Source: DASQZK01 sp963763215 (GTDB taxonomy: Bacteria > Bacteroidota > Bacteroidia > Bacteroidales > GCA-2748055). From it: a stretch of 64,000 bases of DNA. Every line of letters begins with the position of its first letter. Positions within the stretch are counted from its first letter, which is position 1. This document shows positions 35,289-44,868 of this stretch, piece after piece. The translations under genes and the position numbers were made by a program. The notes under the pieces were generated by a model. It searched no databases. It worked only from the letters and a program-made list of their open reading frames with translations, and was not told the DNA's origin. The DNA is taken from positions 4,771-68,770 of the forward strand of contig CAVXNX010000028.1 in the NCBI GenBank assembly GCA_963763215.1. Reading direction: 5' to 3'.

Positions 35289-36218
35289 TTAAAGAACTTC
35301 GATAAAGACCCCGACGGCCAGGAAGAAGTCGACGCCGAGCACGGTCAGTACATTGCTGGCCAGGGCCGGAACGACACGGGCGGGATTCTCCCCATAACGA
35401 ATCGCAATGATACAGGCTTTCACGGCCATGGGGAGCGGAAGCAGCCCCAGGTAAATCCAGAATGACGCTATCCCTGCCAACGGGGCGGCAAGAATGATGG
35501 CAAAAACGCTGACCATCCCCGCGACGTAGACCCATGCCGACTTGTGGATTCCCAGCCCGATCACGAGATGTCTCCTCCCGCCCTTGGTATCGGCTTCGAC
35601 ATCGGGAAACTGGTTGATGAACAAAAGGAGTGCTGTCAGGATTCCCGGGGGAATGCTCAGCCACAGGGCTTCGGAAGGAATCGCCGCGCGGAGCGGCTGA
35701 CCGGGAACCATCCGGAGACAGATAAATGTACCAAGGACAACGAGGGTTCCCAGGGCGAGTCCCGCAAAAAGCTCTCCCAGCATAAATTTCGTCAATACAT
35801 CGGTGTAAAGCAGGATGCTCAGCGATCCGAGCACAGCGAAGACGAGGATGATCCAATGTGAGACCAGGCTGAAATAAATACCGATAGACAGCGGGAGTGC
35901 GAGCGTTATCAGGGCGACCTTCAATACGGCCGAAGGGGAACTGGCGCCTTTCACCATCATCCCGCTTCCCCCGCTGAAGGGCGTGCGCCTGGTATGAAAG
36001 TCGATCCTGCTGTGATAATCGGAGTATTCGTTGAAAAGGTTGACGGAGATATGTGCGCTAACCACGCCGATCATGATGACGAGGACCCTGAGGAGACTGA
36101 CATGCTCCCCGGGGGCCGTGAATTTAAAGCTTAACGCCGTCCCCAGGAAAACAAGGAAGACAGACAGGACAAGGAAATTCGCCCTGATCTGAGCCATCCA
36201 GATTTTGAAACCAGCCAT
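35289..36218 (-). CDS. UbiA-family prenyltransferase, MenA-like
   Basis: 309 residues with about eight hydrophobic helices and the two Asp-rich prenyl-diphosphate binding motifs (NLFNEYSDYHSRID and NQFPDVEADTKG). The first motif, followed by RTPFSGGSG, resembles MenA-type naphthoate prenyltransferases more than archaeal lipid enzymes. It is the last gene of the mevalonate operon, 137 bases behind mevalonate kinase across a repeat-bearing gap, so it may use the isoprenoid made there, for example in menaquinone synthesis. The acceptor substrate is not proven. Confidence 0.85.
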   Translation of the reverse strand: MAGFKIWMAQIRANFLVLSVFLVFLGTALSFKFTAPGEHVSLLRVLVIMIGVVSAHISVNLFNEYSDYHSRIDFHTRRTPFSGGSGMMVKGASSPSAVLKVALITLALPLSIGIYFSLVSHWIILVFAVLGSLSILLYTDVLTKFMLGELFAGLALGTLVVLGTFICLRMVPGQPLRAAIPSEALWLSIPPGILTALLLFINQFPDVEADTKGGRRHLVIGLGIHKSAWVYVAGMVSVFAIILAAPLAGIASFWIYLGLLPLPMAVKACIIAIRYGENPARVVPALASNVLTVLGVDFFLAVGVFIEVL

Positions 36219-36289
36219 AAGGTAGAGGTAAATGGGTATGACATAAAGGAAAACAATCCACGGCGTTTAAGGTTTGGAACCGCCAAGAC

Positions 36290-36337
36290 GAGACGTCCAG
36301 ATTGGCCGTCTCTACACATCATTTCCGCCAGGGCGGA
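36290..36337. repeat. Two intergenic hairpins in the mevalonate operon
   Basis: GAGACG-N11-CGTCTC (36290-36312, perfect 6-bp stem) and TCCGCC-AG-GGCGGA (36324-36337, perfect). The first resembles the widely scattered GTAGAGACG...CGTCTCTAC intergenic palindromes of bacteria. They sit between mevalonate kinase and the UbiA gene and could tune expression of the last gene. Confidence 0.55.
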
Positions 36338-36355
36338 TATTTCTACCGTTTATGG

Positions 36356-37333
36356 CTATTCAGGGTCCTTTGTCCTGAAGCTGGAATTTTTGAAGACGGG
36401 CATGATCTCATACCCTTCATTTTTCATGATCTCCCTTGCCGCAATGTAATCCCGGGTAAAGCCGAGGAGGAAACCGCCGCCACCCGAACCGCAAAGTTTA
36501 AGACTGAATTCGCCGGTTTTCAGTCCGCGCTGCCAGAGGGGGACGAAGCGTGCCGGGATCATTTCACGAAAGACATCCATCTGGAGAGCCGACATCCGGC
36601 CCAGGTTTTCGAAGAAGCTGATCATGTTGCCCCGGGTGATCAGGTCGATACACAGGTCGTTCAGAGGGATCATCTCGTCAATGATGACCCGTTTATATCC
36701 GGTGTCGAGGGTCCTGTTCAGGAACATCTTCACCAATGGCCCGGTGGTGCTGGGATAACCGGAGCTGATCATGAAGATGGCTCCTCCGCCGTTGTTTTCA
36801 TGATGAGGCACGGAGACCCGTTTGATCTTGTCGTTGTTACTGAAAAGCAGCGGTTCCCCGATGTAGCAGTTCAGCGGGTCCATCCCCGAGCTTGTCCCGT
36901 GGAAGTAGGATTCCATCAGGGAGAAGATGTATTTCAGCGTCCGGAGGGAATCCACATCGCCGATTTCGATACGGTTTCGGCTGTACTTCTCATACACGGC
37001 AGCTACCAATGCCCCCGACGATCCGACGCCGAAGCCCTGTGGGATATTGGATTCGAAATAGAGACCGTTTTGCAGGTCCGAAAAAATGGCATCCAGGTCA
37101 AGAGCGGCTGCTTCGCGCAGAGAGCTGTTCTTCACGAAATAGTCATGGTACATCAACAGCTCACTGTTCGACTGCAGGGCCATATCGTAACGGGTGTACT
37201 TGTCATCCCCGATGAAACTCAGGTGGCCGTTGAAAAAGGAATAGGGAATGGTCAGGGCTTTTGAATCAAAAATCACGGTATATTCACCGAACAGCAATAT
37301 TTTGGCACTGAAAACGGAATTTTCTTTTCTCAT
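36356..37333 (-). CDS. Mevalonate kinase-like GHMP kinase
   Basis: 325 residues with the GHMP motifs in order: KILLFGEYTVI (motif 1), IPQGFGVGSSGALVAA (ATP-binding motif 2), FHGTSSGMDP (catalytic Asp region of mevalonate kinases) and KLCGSGGGGFLLGF (motif 3). It phosphorylates mevalonate at C5. Its start overlaps the stop of the decarboxylase by four bases (ATGA), which shows translational coupling within the operon. Assignment as mevalonate kinase, not phosphomevalonate kinase, rests on the GTSSGMDP motif. Confidence 0.88.
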   Translation of the reverse strand: MRKENSVFSAKILLFGEYTVIFDSKALTIPYSFFNGHLSFIGDDKYTRYDMALQSNSELLMYHDYFVKNSSLREAAALDLDAIFSDLQNGLYFESNIPQGFGVGSSGALVAAVYEKYSRNRIEIGDVDSLRTLKYIFSLMESYFHGTSSGMDPLNCYIGEPLLFSNNDKIKRVSVPHHENNGGGAIFMISSGYPSTTGPLVKMFLNRTLDTGYKRVIIDEMIPLNDLCIDLITRGNMISFFENLGRMSALQMDVFREMIPARFVPLWQRGLKTGEFSLKLCGSGGGGFLLGFTRDYIAAREIMKNEGYEIMPVFKNSSFRTKDPE

Positions 37334-38425
37334 ACCTGGGGTTTCTGATTTTTTACCGGGCCAGATCCGATCCGGTCGGCGATGAATAATTCATGTTCAC
37401 AAAATCTCATCAGTTCATTTTTTATAAATCTTTCCGTTTCCAGCCTGTCACTGTCATGATAGAGCAAATGAACGTTTGGTCCCGCATCCAAAGTAAAAGC
37501 GATGAACTGTCCCGATTGTTCACGGTACTCTCGAACTTTACGTATGATTTCAAGCGTGGCGGGCTCCATCAGGATATAGCCCGGATCGGAACTCATCATC
37601 AGGGCGTGAAGGGTAAGGGCTTCCATCTCCGTGAGATCGATGAATTCCCGTTTTGCTCCTTTTTTCAGCGCAGAGGCCATCCGGCCGGCATGGATCCGGG
37701 CCTCCTTGTAGCGCGATTCGGCAAACGGGTGCTGCGACATCAGCTGGTGACCGGAAGTACTGCTCATCGACTTCGGCTTACTGCTGACGATCAGGATGGC
37801 ATCGTTCAATCCTCTAAAAAATGGATGGACGGCATCCATCAGGCTAATGGCAAAATCATCGGACGAACCGGTTACGGCATCTGTCTGGCCCCAGAGGGCA
37901 TATCCACTGCACACCGACCTGGCGGCGCTGCCCGATCCCATTCTCGCCAGCGAAGACGCCTGTTGCCGAAATTCCCCTTCCGGCATCCTTCTGCCAGTCA
38001 GTTCCTCCCCGATCGTCAGGAGGCACAGGGACAAGGCTGCAAAAGAACTCGCCGAACTGGCGATACCCGATGAATGGGGAAAAGTGTTGATGCTTTCGAT
38101 CTGAAGTCTCAACCTCATCCATCCATGGTAAAAGGTGACCGGGGCCGGAAAAGAAGGTCTGCAGCTTCTTCTGAAAGCGGGGTTCAGGATGGCCCTCGAA
38201 AAGGAAGTCAAAAGCGAATTTTCGATGTGGATTCTTCCGGTAATAAACGGAAGTTTGGGTGACCGATTGTTCGAGCGTCATGCTGACACTGGGGTTCATC
38301 GGGAACTGGCCCTCCCGCTTGCCCCAGTATTTCACCAGGGCGATATTGGAAGGCGCTGTCCATGAAACACAGCCCGGAAATCCGTTTTTTTGAGGGGGCT
38401 TATATTTTGTGTCTGGCTCCCCCAT
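37330..38425 (-). CDS. mvaD: Diphosphomevalonate decarboxylase, frameshifted
   Basis: The N-terminal frame (from 38425) gives SNIALVKYWGKR and the start of the fold. It then shifts at the run of four A's at 38149-38152 (four T's in the coding sense) to the frame that carries FYHGWMRLRL, the ATP/substrate motif SGIASSASSFAALSL and TLDAGPNVHLLYH. With one T less the product is continuous and about 365 residues. It decarboxylates mevalonate diphosphate to IPP. It overlaps both the GYDIA gene upstream and mevalonate kinase downstream. Confidence 0.9.
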
Positions 38426-39377
38426 TCGCGGTTTGTTTTGGCCATGCGATAAGTTCAGCGTACCTGAACCATGTTTTCAGATCTTTCCGCCTGAAGTATG
38501 AGACCACATATTCCCGGGGGTAATCGCTGGCGAACAGGAGAAAATCGCCGCCCCAGGCCCCCAGCGATTTAACGGTACCGCTAAAGTCCCTGAAGTACGT
38601 TTTCCCGACGGGCTTTTTCCCGATGAAGGCCGAGATGATCTCTTCGTGGCGTTTTATCAGCCTGACAAATTCCTTGAAACTCACCGATGCGGCGATTTTC
38701 CGGGTGATCTCTGAAATTTCATCGACGAGGGATTCCATGGTGACATCCAGCTGTTTAAAACGCTTCACCTCCTGTGCCGAACTGATCTTCCGTCCGCTGT
38801 AAACAAAGTACAGCTTATCCTTAAAATCCGGGTCGAACATGACCTGGCGGATCCGGGGCCTGTTATCCTGAAGATCATAGACCACGGGGATTTCCGATTC
38901 AGCGGCCGCAATGTCGTACCCGCTGCCTTCGGAAACCAGGAAATGCAGGTCGAACGGATCAATGCCCGCCCAGTGAGCGATATTGGTAATAAGGGACGAA
39001 CTGCTGCCAAGGCCCCATTCGGGCATGAAATCCAATTCATTTTCCACCTGGATGCATTCTTTCCCCGACAAGAACGAAGGGTTGATCTTCCGGGCCGCCA
39101 TGAGTATTTCCCGGATGTTTTGAGCATTGGGAAAATCATTGGTATTGGCGATGGCAAATTCCGGGATGCTGAACCTGGCACCGAACCAGAAGGAGCCGTT
39201 GACATTTGTTTTCCAGTCGAGCGACGGCCTGCCGTTTCCCCCGGTGATTTTCATGGTCTGCCCTTTGGTCAGGGGCAGCGTCAGGGATTCGGCCCCCCTG
39301 AGCACAACGTATTCGCCGGTGAGCATGATCTTGCCGTTCGATCTCAGAACTCTGGTTTTCCCTTCTTCCACGGTCAT
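38400..39377 (-). CDS. GYDIA-family GHMP kinase, probable phosphomevalonate kinase
   Basis: 325 residues with GHMP motif 1 (GKIMLTGEYVVL), motif 2 (PEWGLGSSSSLITN) and the diagnostic GYDIAAAES segment of the Bacteroidota GYDIA subfamily. Motif 3 is reduced to GAWGGDFLLF. It lies between HMG-CoA reductase and the decarboxylase, and mevalonate kinase is present separately, so by elimination it should phosphorylate phosphomevalonate. That activity is inferred from pathway logic. Four-base overlaps on the reductase side show tight coupling. Confidence 0.88.
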   Translation of the reverse strand: MTVEEGKTRVLRSNGKIMLTGEYVVLRGAESLTLPLTKGQTMKITGGNGRPSLDWKTNVNGSFWFGARFSIPEFAIANTNDFPNAQNIREILMAARKINPSFLSGKECIQVENELDFMPEWGLGSSSSLITNIAHWAGIDPFDLHFLVSEGSGYDIAAAESEIPVVYDLQDNRPRIRQVMFDPDFKDKLYFVYSGRKISSAQEVKRFKQLDVTMESLVDEISEITRKIAASVSFKEFVRLIKRHEEIISAFIGKKPVGKTYFRDFSGTVKSLGAWGGDFLLFASDYPREYVVSYFRRKDLKTWFRYAELIAWPKQTANGGARHKI

Positions 39378-40689
39378 TGATCCGATCTTTTTTTCTCCAA
39401 AAAATTTTTGATATCACTGTAAGAAACTGTCTTCCCCCTGAAATGTTCAAGGGCAGCTTTTTTTTCAGCATCGGAGGCATCAAGGGCGGCAAGGATATTC
39501 ACCAGGTGCATTTTCATATGACCGTATTGTATCCCTTTTGTAACCAGGGCCTTAATGGCTGAAAAATGATTGGCCATGCCGGCCGATGCCGCCATCATCA
39601 TCAGGGTTGGCGCGTCAGGGTTTCCAAGCATATCGAACGACCACCTGGCCATAGGGTGGAGACGTGTCAGTCCGCCCACCGCACCCACGGCAACGGGCAT
39701 TCTCAGTCCGAAGACGAACCGGTCGCTGTCGAGGGTCACATAAGACAGTCCCCGGTATTGTCCGTCGCGTGCGGCATAGGCATGCCCATTGGCTTCCACG
39801 GCGCGGAAATCATTGGCGGTGGCCATCAGGAAGGCATCGACACCGTTGAATATCCCCTTGTTGTGCGTGACGGCCCGGTAGGGGTCGATCAGGGCAATAT
39901 CGACGGCTTTCTTGAATTTTTCAGCAAATTCGTAACCGGAAAGGTTCATGCCGGAGTCGGCCAGTCGGCCGGGATGGCATTCGACCCGGACTTCCACGAG
40001 ACAACCGGGTGTGTAGTTGGAAAGAATGGCCATAATGATTTCGAAGGTGTCCTTCCGGCCCGGATAATTCTCCTCCAGAAAGCCCTGCATGAGGCTCCCG
40101 GTTTCTTCCATGCAGGAATTGATGAAGTTGGCCCCCATGGAATCCCCGGTTTCAAAAAACACCCTGAGCTGGTAATAGTCTTCCATCATCGAAGTCATGT
40201 CGTTCAGTTGAAAACCGGTGATACCCCCTCCGCGGGCTTCCATCCTCGCTGTCAGATGCGTGATGTTTTGACGGATATGCTTTTCGATTTCGGGATAGAT
40301 GGTGAACAGTTCCTCCTTTGAACCCTTCCAGGTGAAATGGAGCTGTCCGGTTTTGAGGGTGCCAAGGACGCGGGCCCTGAAGCCGCCCCGGGCGGCCCAG
40401 AACCGGGCGCCGGAGGCCGAGGCGGCAACGACGGAACTCTCCTCGGTCACGAGCGGAAAAGGATAAAGCGTCCCGTTGATCATAAAATTCGGGGAGACGC
40501 TGTATGGAAGGGGATAAAGGCTGATGGCATTTTCAGAAAAATCCTCGAGCTGACTTCCCAGCTTCCTCCCGGGGAACCGAATTTTTCCAGGTCTTCCAGG
40601 AAGGCTTCCCGGTCAGACACCCATCCGGCTACCCTCTGTATTTTCTCCCTGCGTTTCAGTTTTGAAAAACCCCGGACGATCTCTTTCAT
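39374..40689 (-). CDS. mvaA: HMG-CoA reductase (class II), frameshifted
   Basis: Two frames together encode a normal-length (about 438 residues) class II reductase. The first (40689 to about 40560) gives RGFSKLKRREKIQRV. The second contains LEDFSENAISLYPLPYSVSPNF just ahead of MINGTLYPFPLV, then NKGIFNGVDAFLMATANDFRAVEA (Lys and Asp) and GIQYGHMKMH (His). The catalytic Glu (SENAIS) lies before the first ATG of the second frame, so an ORF started there would lack it. The break is in the C/G run around 40555-40580. It reduces HMG-CoA to mevalonate. It could be biosynthetic or degradative; the operon favours biosynthetic. Confidence 0.9.
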
Positions 40690-41681
40690 TCTTCCTCCCT
40701 GATTTTCAGGTATGCATAGGCCATTTCCAGGCCCCTGACCTGTTGTGACACATAGTTCTTCAACGCCTCGTAATCTTCCCTGGCGTAGCGCAGAAATGCC
40801 GACGCCTGGCCATAAACGGCCGGTATGTCCGATTTGCAGACCAGGTAATAGCCGTCCAGAAATGTTTTTATTCCTCCGGAGATGATGAGGTGTTGCGTCT
40901 TAACCTCGGTTTCACGGCGGATGCGGTTGGCGGTGCCGGTCATCTGGACGGCATCATGTCCGACCCGGGTGAAGGGTTCAAACAGCAGGCGATTCGCCGA
41001 GGGATCTCTCATCATCTCCAGCATGGCGAAATTCGTTCCGCCAAACGCCCCAAACTCGACGGCCAGAAGAGGCAGTTCCAGCAGTGCTCTCAGGCTCCGG
41101 TATCCCATTCCCTGCCCCACCTCCTTTATGATGACGGGGTAACCGGTTTTGCCGAGGAGCGCCCGGATGGTTTCCAGCGGCGCTTTCTTCAGCCGGTCCC
41201 CTTCGGGCTGGATCCATTCCTGGAGCGGGTTGACGTGGACAATCAGGCCATCGGCACGTAACCGTCCGATCAGGTCGTCGATCAGTGATGTTCTGCCTTC
41301 GTTCACCAGGTTTTCCACCTGGGCAATGCCAAGATTGGCGAAGAAGGGGCTGTCGCCGATCTCCCCACGCATGTCGAAGTCGGGAAAATGGGTGTCATCC
41401 TCGAGGATGATCCGGCAGGAGCCGAGACCCATGCCCATACCAAATTCACGGCAGGCCCTGGCCAGGTTACGGTTGATTCTGCCTGCCAGCTTCGTGCCGC
41501 CGGTCATACTGGAGACCCAGAGCGGTATTTTCAGCTTTTTTTCGCCGAAAGGAAATTCGCGTCCAATGCCTGAAGGATGCGGGCTGAGCACAGGTTCAAA
41601 ATCGAACCTTTTATCGGCCTGCCCCGTGTCTGTCCGGGCTTCAAATGCCAGGTTGATGTGATCTTTTTTTCGTTCCTCCAT
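40686..41681 (-). CDS. fni: Type 2 isopentenyl-diphosphate delta-isomerase
   Basis: 331 residues of the FMN-dependent IDI-2 family: N-terminal KKDHINLAFEA, the WVSSMTGGT flavin/phosphate loop, the MGLGSCR motif, PVIIKEVGQGM and the Gly-rich EFGAFGGTNFA. It converts IPP to DMAPP in the cytoplasm using reduced FMN. It is the first mevalonate gene of the operon, 8 bases behind the acyl-CoA dehydrogenase, and its stop overlaps the reductase start by four bases. Confidence 0.93.
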   Translation of the reverse strand: MEERKKDHINLAFEARTDTGQADKRFDFEPVLSPHPSGIGREFPFGEKKLKIPLWVSSMTGGTKLAGRINRNLARACREFGMGMGLGSCRIILEDDTHFPDFDMRGEIGDSPFFANLGIAQVENLVNEGRTSLIDDLIGRLRADGLIVHVNPLQEWIQPEGDRLKKAPLETIRALLGKTGYPVIIKEVGQGMGYRSLRALLELPLLAVEFGAFGGTNFAMLEMMRDPSANRLLFEPFTRVGHDAVQMTGTANRIRRETEVKTQHLIISGGIKTFLDGYYLVCKSDIPAVYGQASAFLRYAREDYEALKNYVSQQVRGLEMAYAYLKIREEE

Positions 41682-41689
41682 GATGGAAA

Positions 41690-42841
41690 TTATAAACCAA
41701 GTTGACGTGAAATGATGATTCTCAGAATTTCAGATGTCCCCTCGCCGATTTGCAGCAGCCGCTGATCGCGGTAAAACCGTTCGACGGGGTTGGGTTTGAA
41801 AAGCCCGGCTCCGCCGAAGATCTGGACCGCTTCATCGGCTACCTCGCGGGCGATTTCAGAACAGTAGAGCTTCGACATGGCCGCTTCCCGGGTAAAAGCC
41901 ATTCCCTGGTCCTTCATCCAGCAGGCTTTGTACAGCATGTTGCGTGCCAGCTCGATCTTCATATCCATGTCGGCCAGCTTGAAGGCGATGGCCTGGTTCT
42001 TCCCGATGGGCCTTCCGAATTGCACCCTCTGACCGGCATAGGCCAGGGCATGTTCAAAGGCTCCGGTGGCCAGGCCGAGCCCCATGGCAGCAATGGACAA
42101 CCGGCCTCCGTCGAGGGTTTCGAACATGTAATGAGCGCCCTTCCCCTTCTCACCCAGGAGATGACCCGCAGGAACACGCACGTCCCGGAATTCCAGCCTT
42201 GCCGTATCGGCTGCCCTCCACATCAGCTTCCCCGTCATCTTCGTGGCAGAATACCCCGGGCGATGACGTTCGACGAGGATGGTGGATAATTCCTTTTGGC
42301 CGTCCTTCTCACCGGTTACTACCTGAAGGGTCACACCCGCACACATGTCCACCGATCCGCTGGTGATATACTGCTTGGTTCCGTTGATCACCCATTCGTC
42401 GCCGTCCAGCCTGGCGTTCGACTCGGTACCCCGGGCGTCGGAACCGGCATTGGTTTCGGTAAGACCGAAAGCCCATAATTTTTCACCGGAAGTCAATAGA
42501 GGAAGGAATGTCATCTTCTGTTCCTCTGTGCCATAGCGGAATATCGGAAATATCCCCAACGAATTATGAGCCGCCAGGGTAGCAGCCTGCGACCCGTCGA
42601 TCCGTGCGATCTCTTCCACTGCAATGATATACGACAGCATGTCACGGTTATGTCCCCCGTATTTCTCCGGTATCGTCATGCCGAACAGCCCTTCTTCTCC
42701 CATTCTCCGGGTGAGCTGAGGTGAGAACGCTTCATCTTCATCGAGTTTTCCTGCCGCGGGTTGTATTTCATTTTCAGCAAAAGCACGAACCTTATTCCTC
42801 AATTTCTCATGCTCTTCCGTTTCATAAATGGTATGCCTCAT
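41690..42841 (-). CDS. Acyl-CoA dehydrogenase, probable isovaleryl-CoA dehydrogenase by context
   Basis: 383 residues, complete. It has family motifs FGLTETNAGSDA, FGRPIGKNQAIAFKLADM, QIFGGAGLFKPNPVERFYRD and IGEGTSEILR. The last contains the catalytic Glu at the standard (MCAD-like) position, where true isovaleryl-CoA dehydrogenases have Gly/Ala (IGAGTSE) and use a Glu elsewhere (LERLV). Here the alternative position reads GGRLS, without Glu. So the sequence is not a textbook IVD. Its place between methylcrotonyl-CoA carboxylase and IDI suggests it oxidises isovaleryl-CoA to 3-methylcrotonyl-CoA. Confidence 0.9.
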   Translation of the reverse strand: MRHTIYETEEHEKLRNKVRAFAENEIQPAAGKLDEDEAFSPQLTRRMGEEGLFGMTIPEKYGGHNRDMLSYIIAVEEIARIDGSQAATLAAHNSLGIFPIFRYGTEEQKMTFLPLLTSGEKLWAFGLTETNAGSDARGTESNARLDGDEWVINGTKQYITSGSVDMCAGVTLQVVTGEKDGQKELSTILVERHRPGYSATKMTGKLMWRAADTARLEFRDVRVPAGHLLGEKGKGAHYMFETLDGGRLSIAAMGLGLATGAFEHALAYAGQRVQFGRPIGKNQAIAFKLADMDMKIELARNMLYKACWMKDQGMAFTREAAMSKLYCSEIAREVADEAVQIFGGAGLFKPNPVERFYRDQRLLQIGEGTSEILRIIISRQLGL

Positions 42842-42868
42842 ACATCAGGTTTATTGGTACAGTCTTCA

Positions 42869-44868
42869 TTATTCAATGACGAGGACCGGCTGGTTGATGG
42901 CCACCTGGTCGCCGGCATTTACCCTGACCTCACGGATCAGACCGTCGAAGGGTGAGATGATTTTATTTTCAATTTTCATGGCATCCAGGATAAAAAGCAA
43001 TTCGCCCCGGGCCACTTTCTTGCCGATGCCTGCATTGATCTTGATGATCCTTCCGTGCAGCGGGGAGGTGATGACTCTTTTGCCCAGGGAACCTTTGGTG
43101 TTCATTTTTTGAGTGAAGGGCTCCGGGGGCAGGAAGTCGAGCGGTTTCAGCCGGAATTCGGCGGCACCGGTGAAGACGACATCCTCCGCATCGAACCCGG
43201 AACTCACCGTCCCGGTAATCCAGCGCCCGTCGAGAATGAGGGTAATCCTGCCGTCCTCATCCATTTCCTTCAGCTCTGCCTGCCAATCCCTGTCGCCAAA
43301 GCGGAAGGTGAAATGCCTTTTCCCGGTAAGATTGGCGTACAGGTCGGTTTGTCCCTGGTCGGTAACGACCGATTTTTTGATCACCTGTCGCCAGTAACCG
43401 ATCCTCTGCCAGGTTCCCTTTGCCCTGGCCGGCTGCTTATGAAAAAGCTGCCAGGCCAGCCAGAGAGCATATACCTGGGATTGAGGGACAGCCGCAGCTT
43501 GTTCCTTCATCCGTCCGATGATCCGCGGGGCAGCCTGTTCGAGCCATTGTGTCGAGATGCGGTTGATGGTGAATGCCCCGTCGCGGAGCAGGGCGAGAAG
43601 AAAGGTGATATTCGTCCGGACACCGGCAATGGTAAAATCTTCCAGGGCAGCGGAGAGACGCTGTATGGCTTCGTCGCGATTGTTTCCGTGTGCGATCACT
43701 TTGGCGATCAGGGGATCGTATCCCGGATGAACGGCGGTGGGTCCGTCCGTCCCGGAATCGATCCTCACTCCAGGCATCACGGGTTCATGGTAAGTATGGA
43801 TGATTCCGGGAGAAGGCAGAAACCCCGCGGCAGGGTCCTCCGCATAGATCCGGGCTTCGACGGCATGACCCCTCTGGCTGATCTCCCCGCCGGAGAAAGG
43901 CAGCGGATGCCCCTCGGCAATGCGAACCTGTTGCTCGATAAGATCCAGTCCCGTGACCATTTCCGTGACCGGATGTTCGACCTGGATGCGGGTGTTCATC
44001 TCCAGGAAATAGATGTTTTGGCGGGCATCGACGAGGAACTCGACCGTCCCTGCACCGACATATCCGATATCGCGGGTGATGGCCCGGGCAATGTCACGCA
44101 TCCGCTCACGGGTCGACCGGCTAAGCATGACGGATGGTGATTCCTCGATGACTTTCTGGTAACGCCGCTGCACCGAACATTCCCTTTCCCCCGGGACAAC
44201 CACGTTGCCAAAGCCATCGGCAAGGATCTGGACTTCAATATGCCGGGCTTTTTCATAATACTTTTCAAGACAGATCTCCGGATTGCCGAAATAATTTTCC
44301 GCTTCCCTGGCCGATATCTCCATGCCTTCGTCGAGCTCCTGCAGGTTGCCGGCTTTGCGCATGGCTTTGCCTCCGCCGCCGGCGACGGCTTTGATCATCA
44401 CCGGAAATGACATGATGCGCTCATCCGCCATGGCTTTCCGGAGCGCGGCAGGACTGCCTCCGATGCCTTCGCAGACCGGGATCCCGGCGGCTGCCACCGT
44501 TGGCGCGCGAGGGTTTTGCTGCCCATCAGCCTGATAACCTCCGGCGAGGGACCGATAAAGACGATGCCTGCTGCCGCCACCTTCTCTGCAAAGCCGGCAT
44601 TTTCGCTGAGAAAACCATATCCCGGGTGAATGGCATCGGCGCCCGTTTGCCGTGCGATCTCGATGATGCTACCGGCGTTAAGGTAGGTCTCCGTCAACTG
44701 CTCCCCTTTCATGAGACAGGCCATGCCGGCCATCCGCACATGCAGGGCATCCCTGTCCTGTTCCGAAAAGACCGCCACGGTTTCCCGTCCCATTTTTTTC
44801 AGCGTATGCATAATCCGGACGGCAATTTCGCCCCGGTTTGCGATCAGTATTCTCCTGAACATCGTCAT
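42869..44868 (-). CDS. Methylcrotonyl-CoA carboxylase alpha subunit (biotin carboxylase + BCCP), frameshifted
   Basis: The first frame carries the biotin-carboxylase N-terminus (RRILIANRGEIAVRI, HPGYGFLSENAGFAE, GPSPEVIRLMGSKTLAR). The second frame continues VAAAGIPVCEG, GGGKAMRK, the ATP-grasp core, and ends with the biotin attachment site DAMKIENK. Inserting one A at about 44497-44515 (CAACGG to CAAACGG) joins LARQTVAAAGIPV seamlessly, giving about 667 residues, normal for MccA. It carboxylates its biotin using ATP and bicarbonate for the beta subunit. The assignment to methylcrotonyl-CoA, not propionyl-CoA, comes from the LiuC-like hydratase next to it. Confidence 0.88.

Noticed and set aside
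34597..35856. 419-codon minus-strand frame spanning the SDR and UbiA genes
   Set aside because: It crosses two well-supported genes on opposite strands and has no recognisable protein features.
39566..40321. 251-codon plus-strand open frame opposite HMG-CoA reductase
   Set aside because: It is the antisense of a gene with clear catalytic motifs; its product has no signal, motif or start context.
43055..44140. Long plus-strand frame opposite MccA
   Set aside because: Shadow of the carboxylase gene in a GC-rich region.
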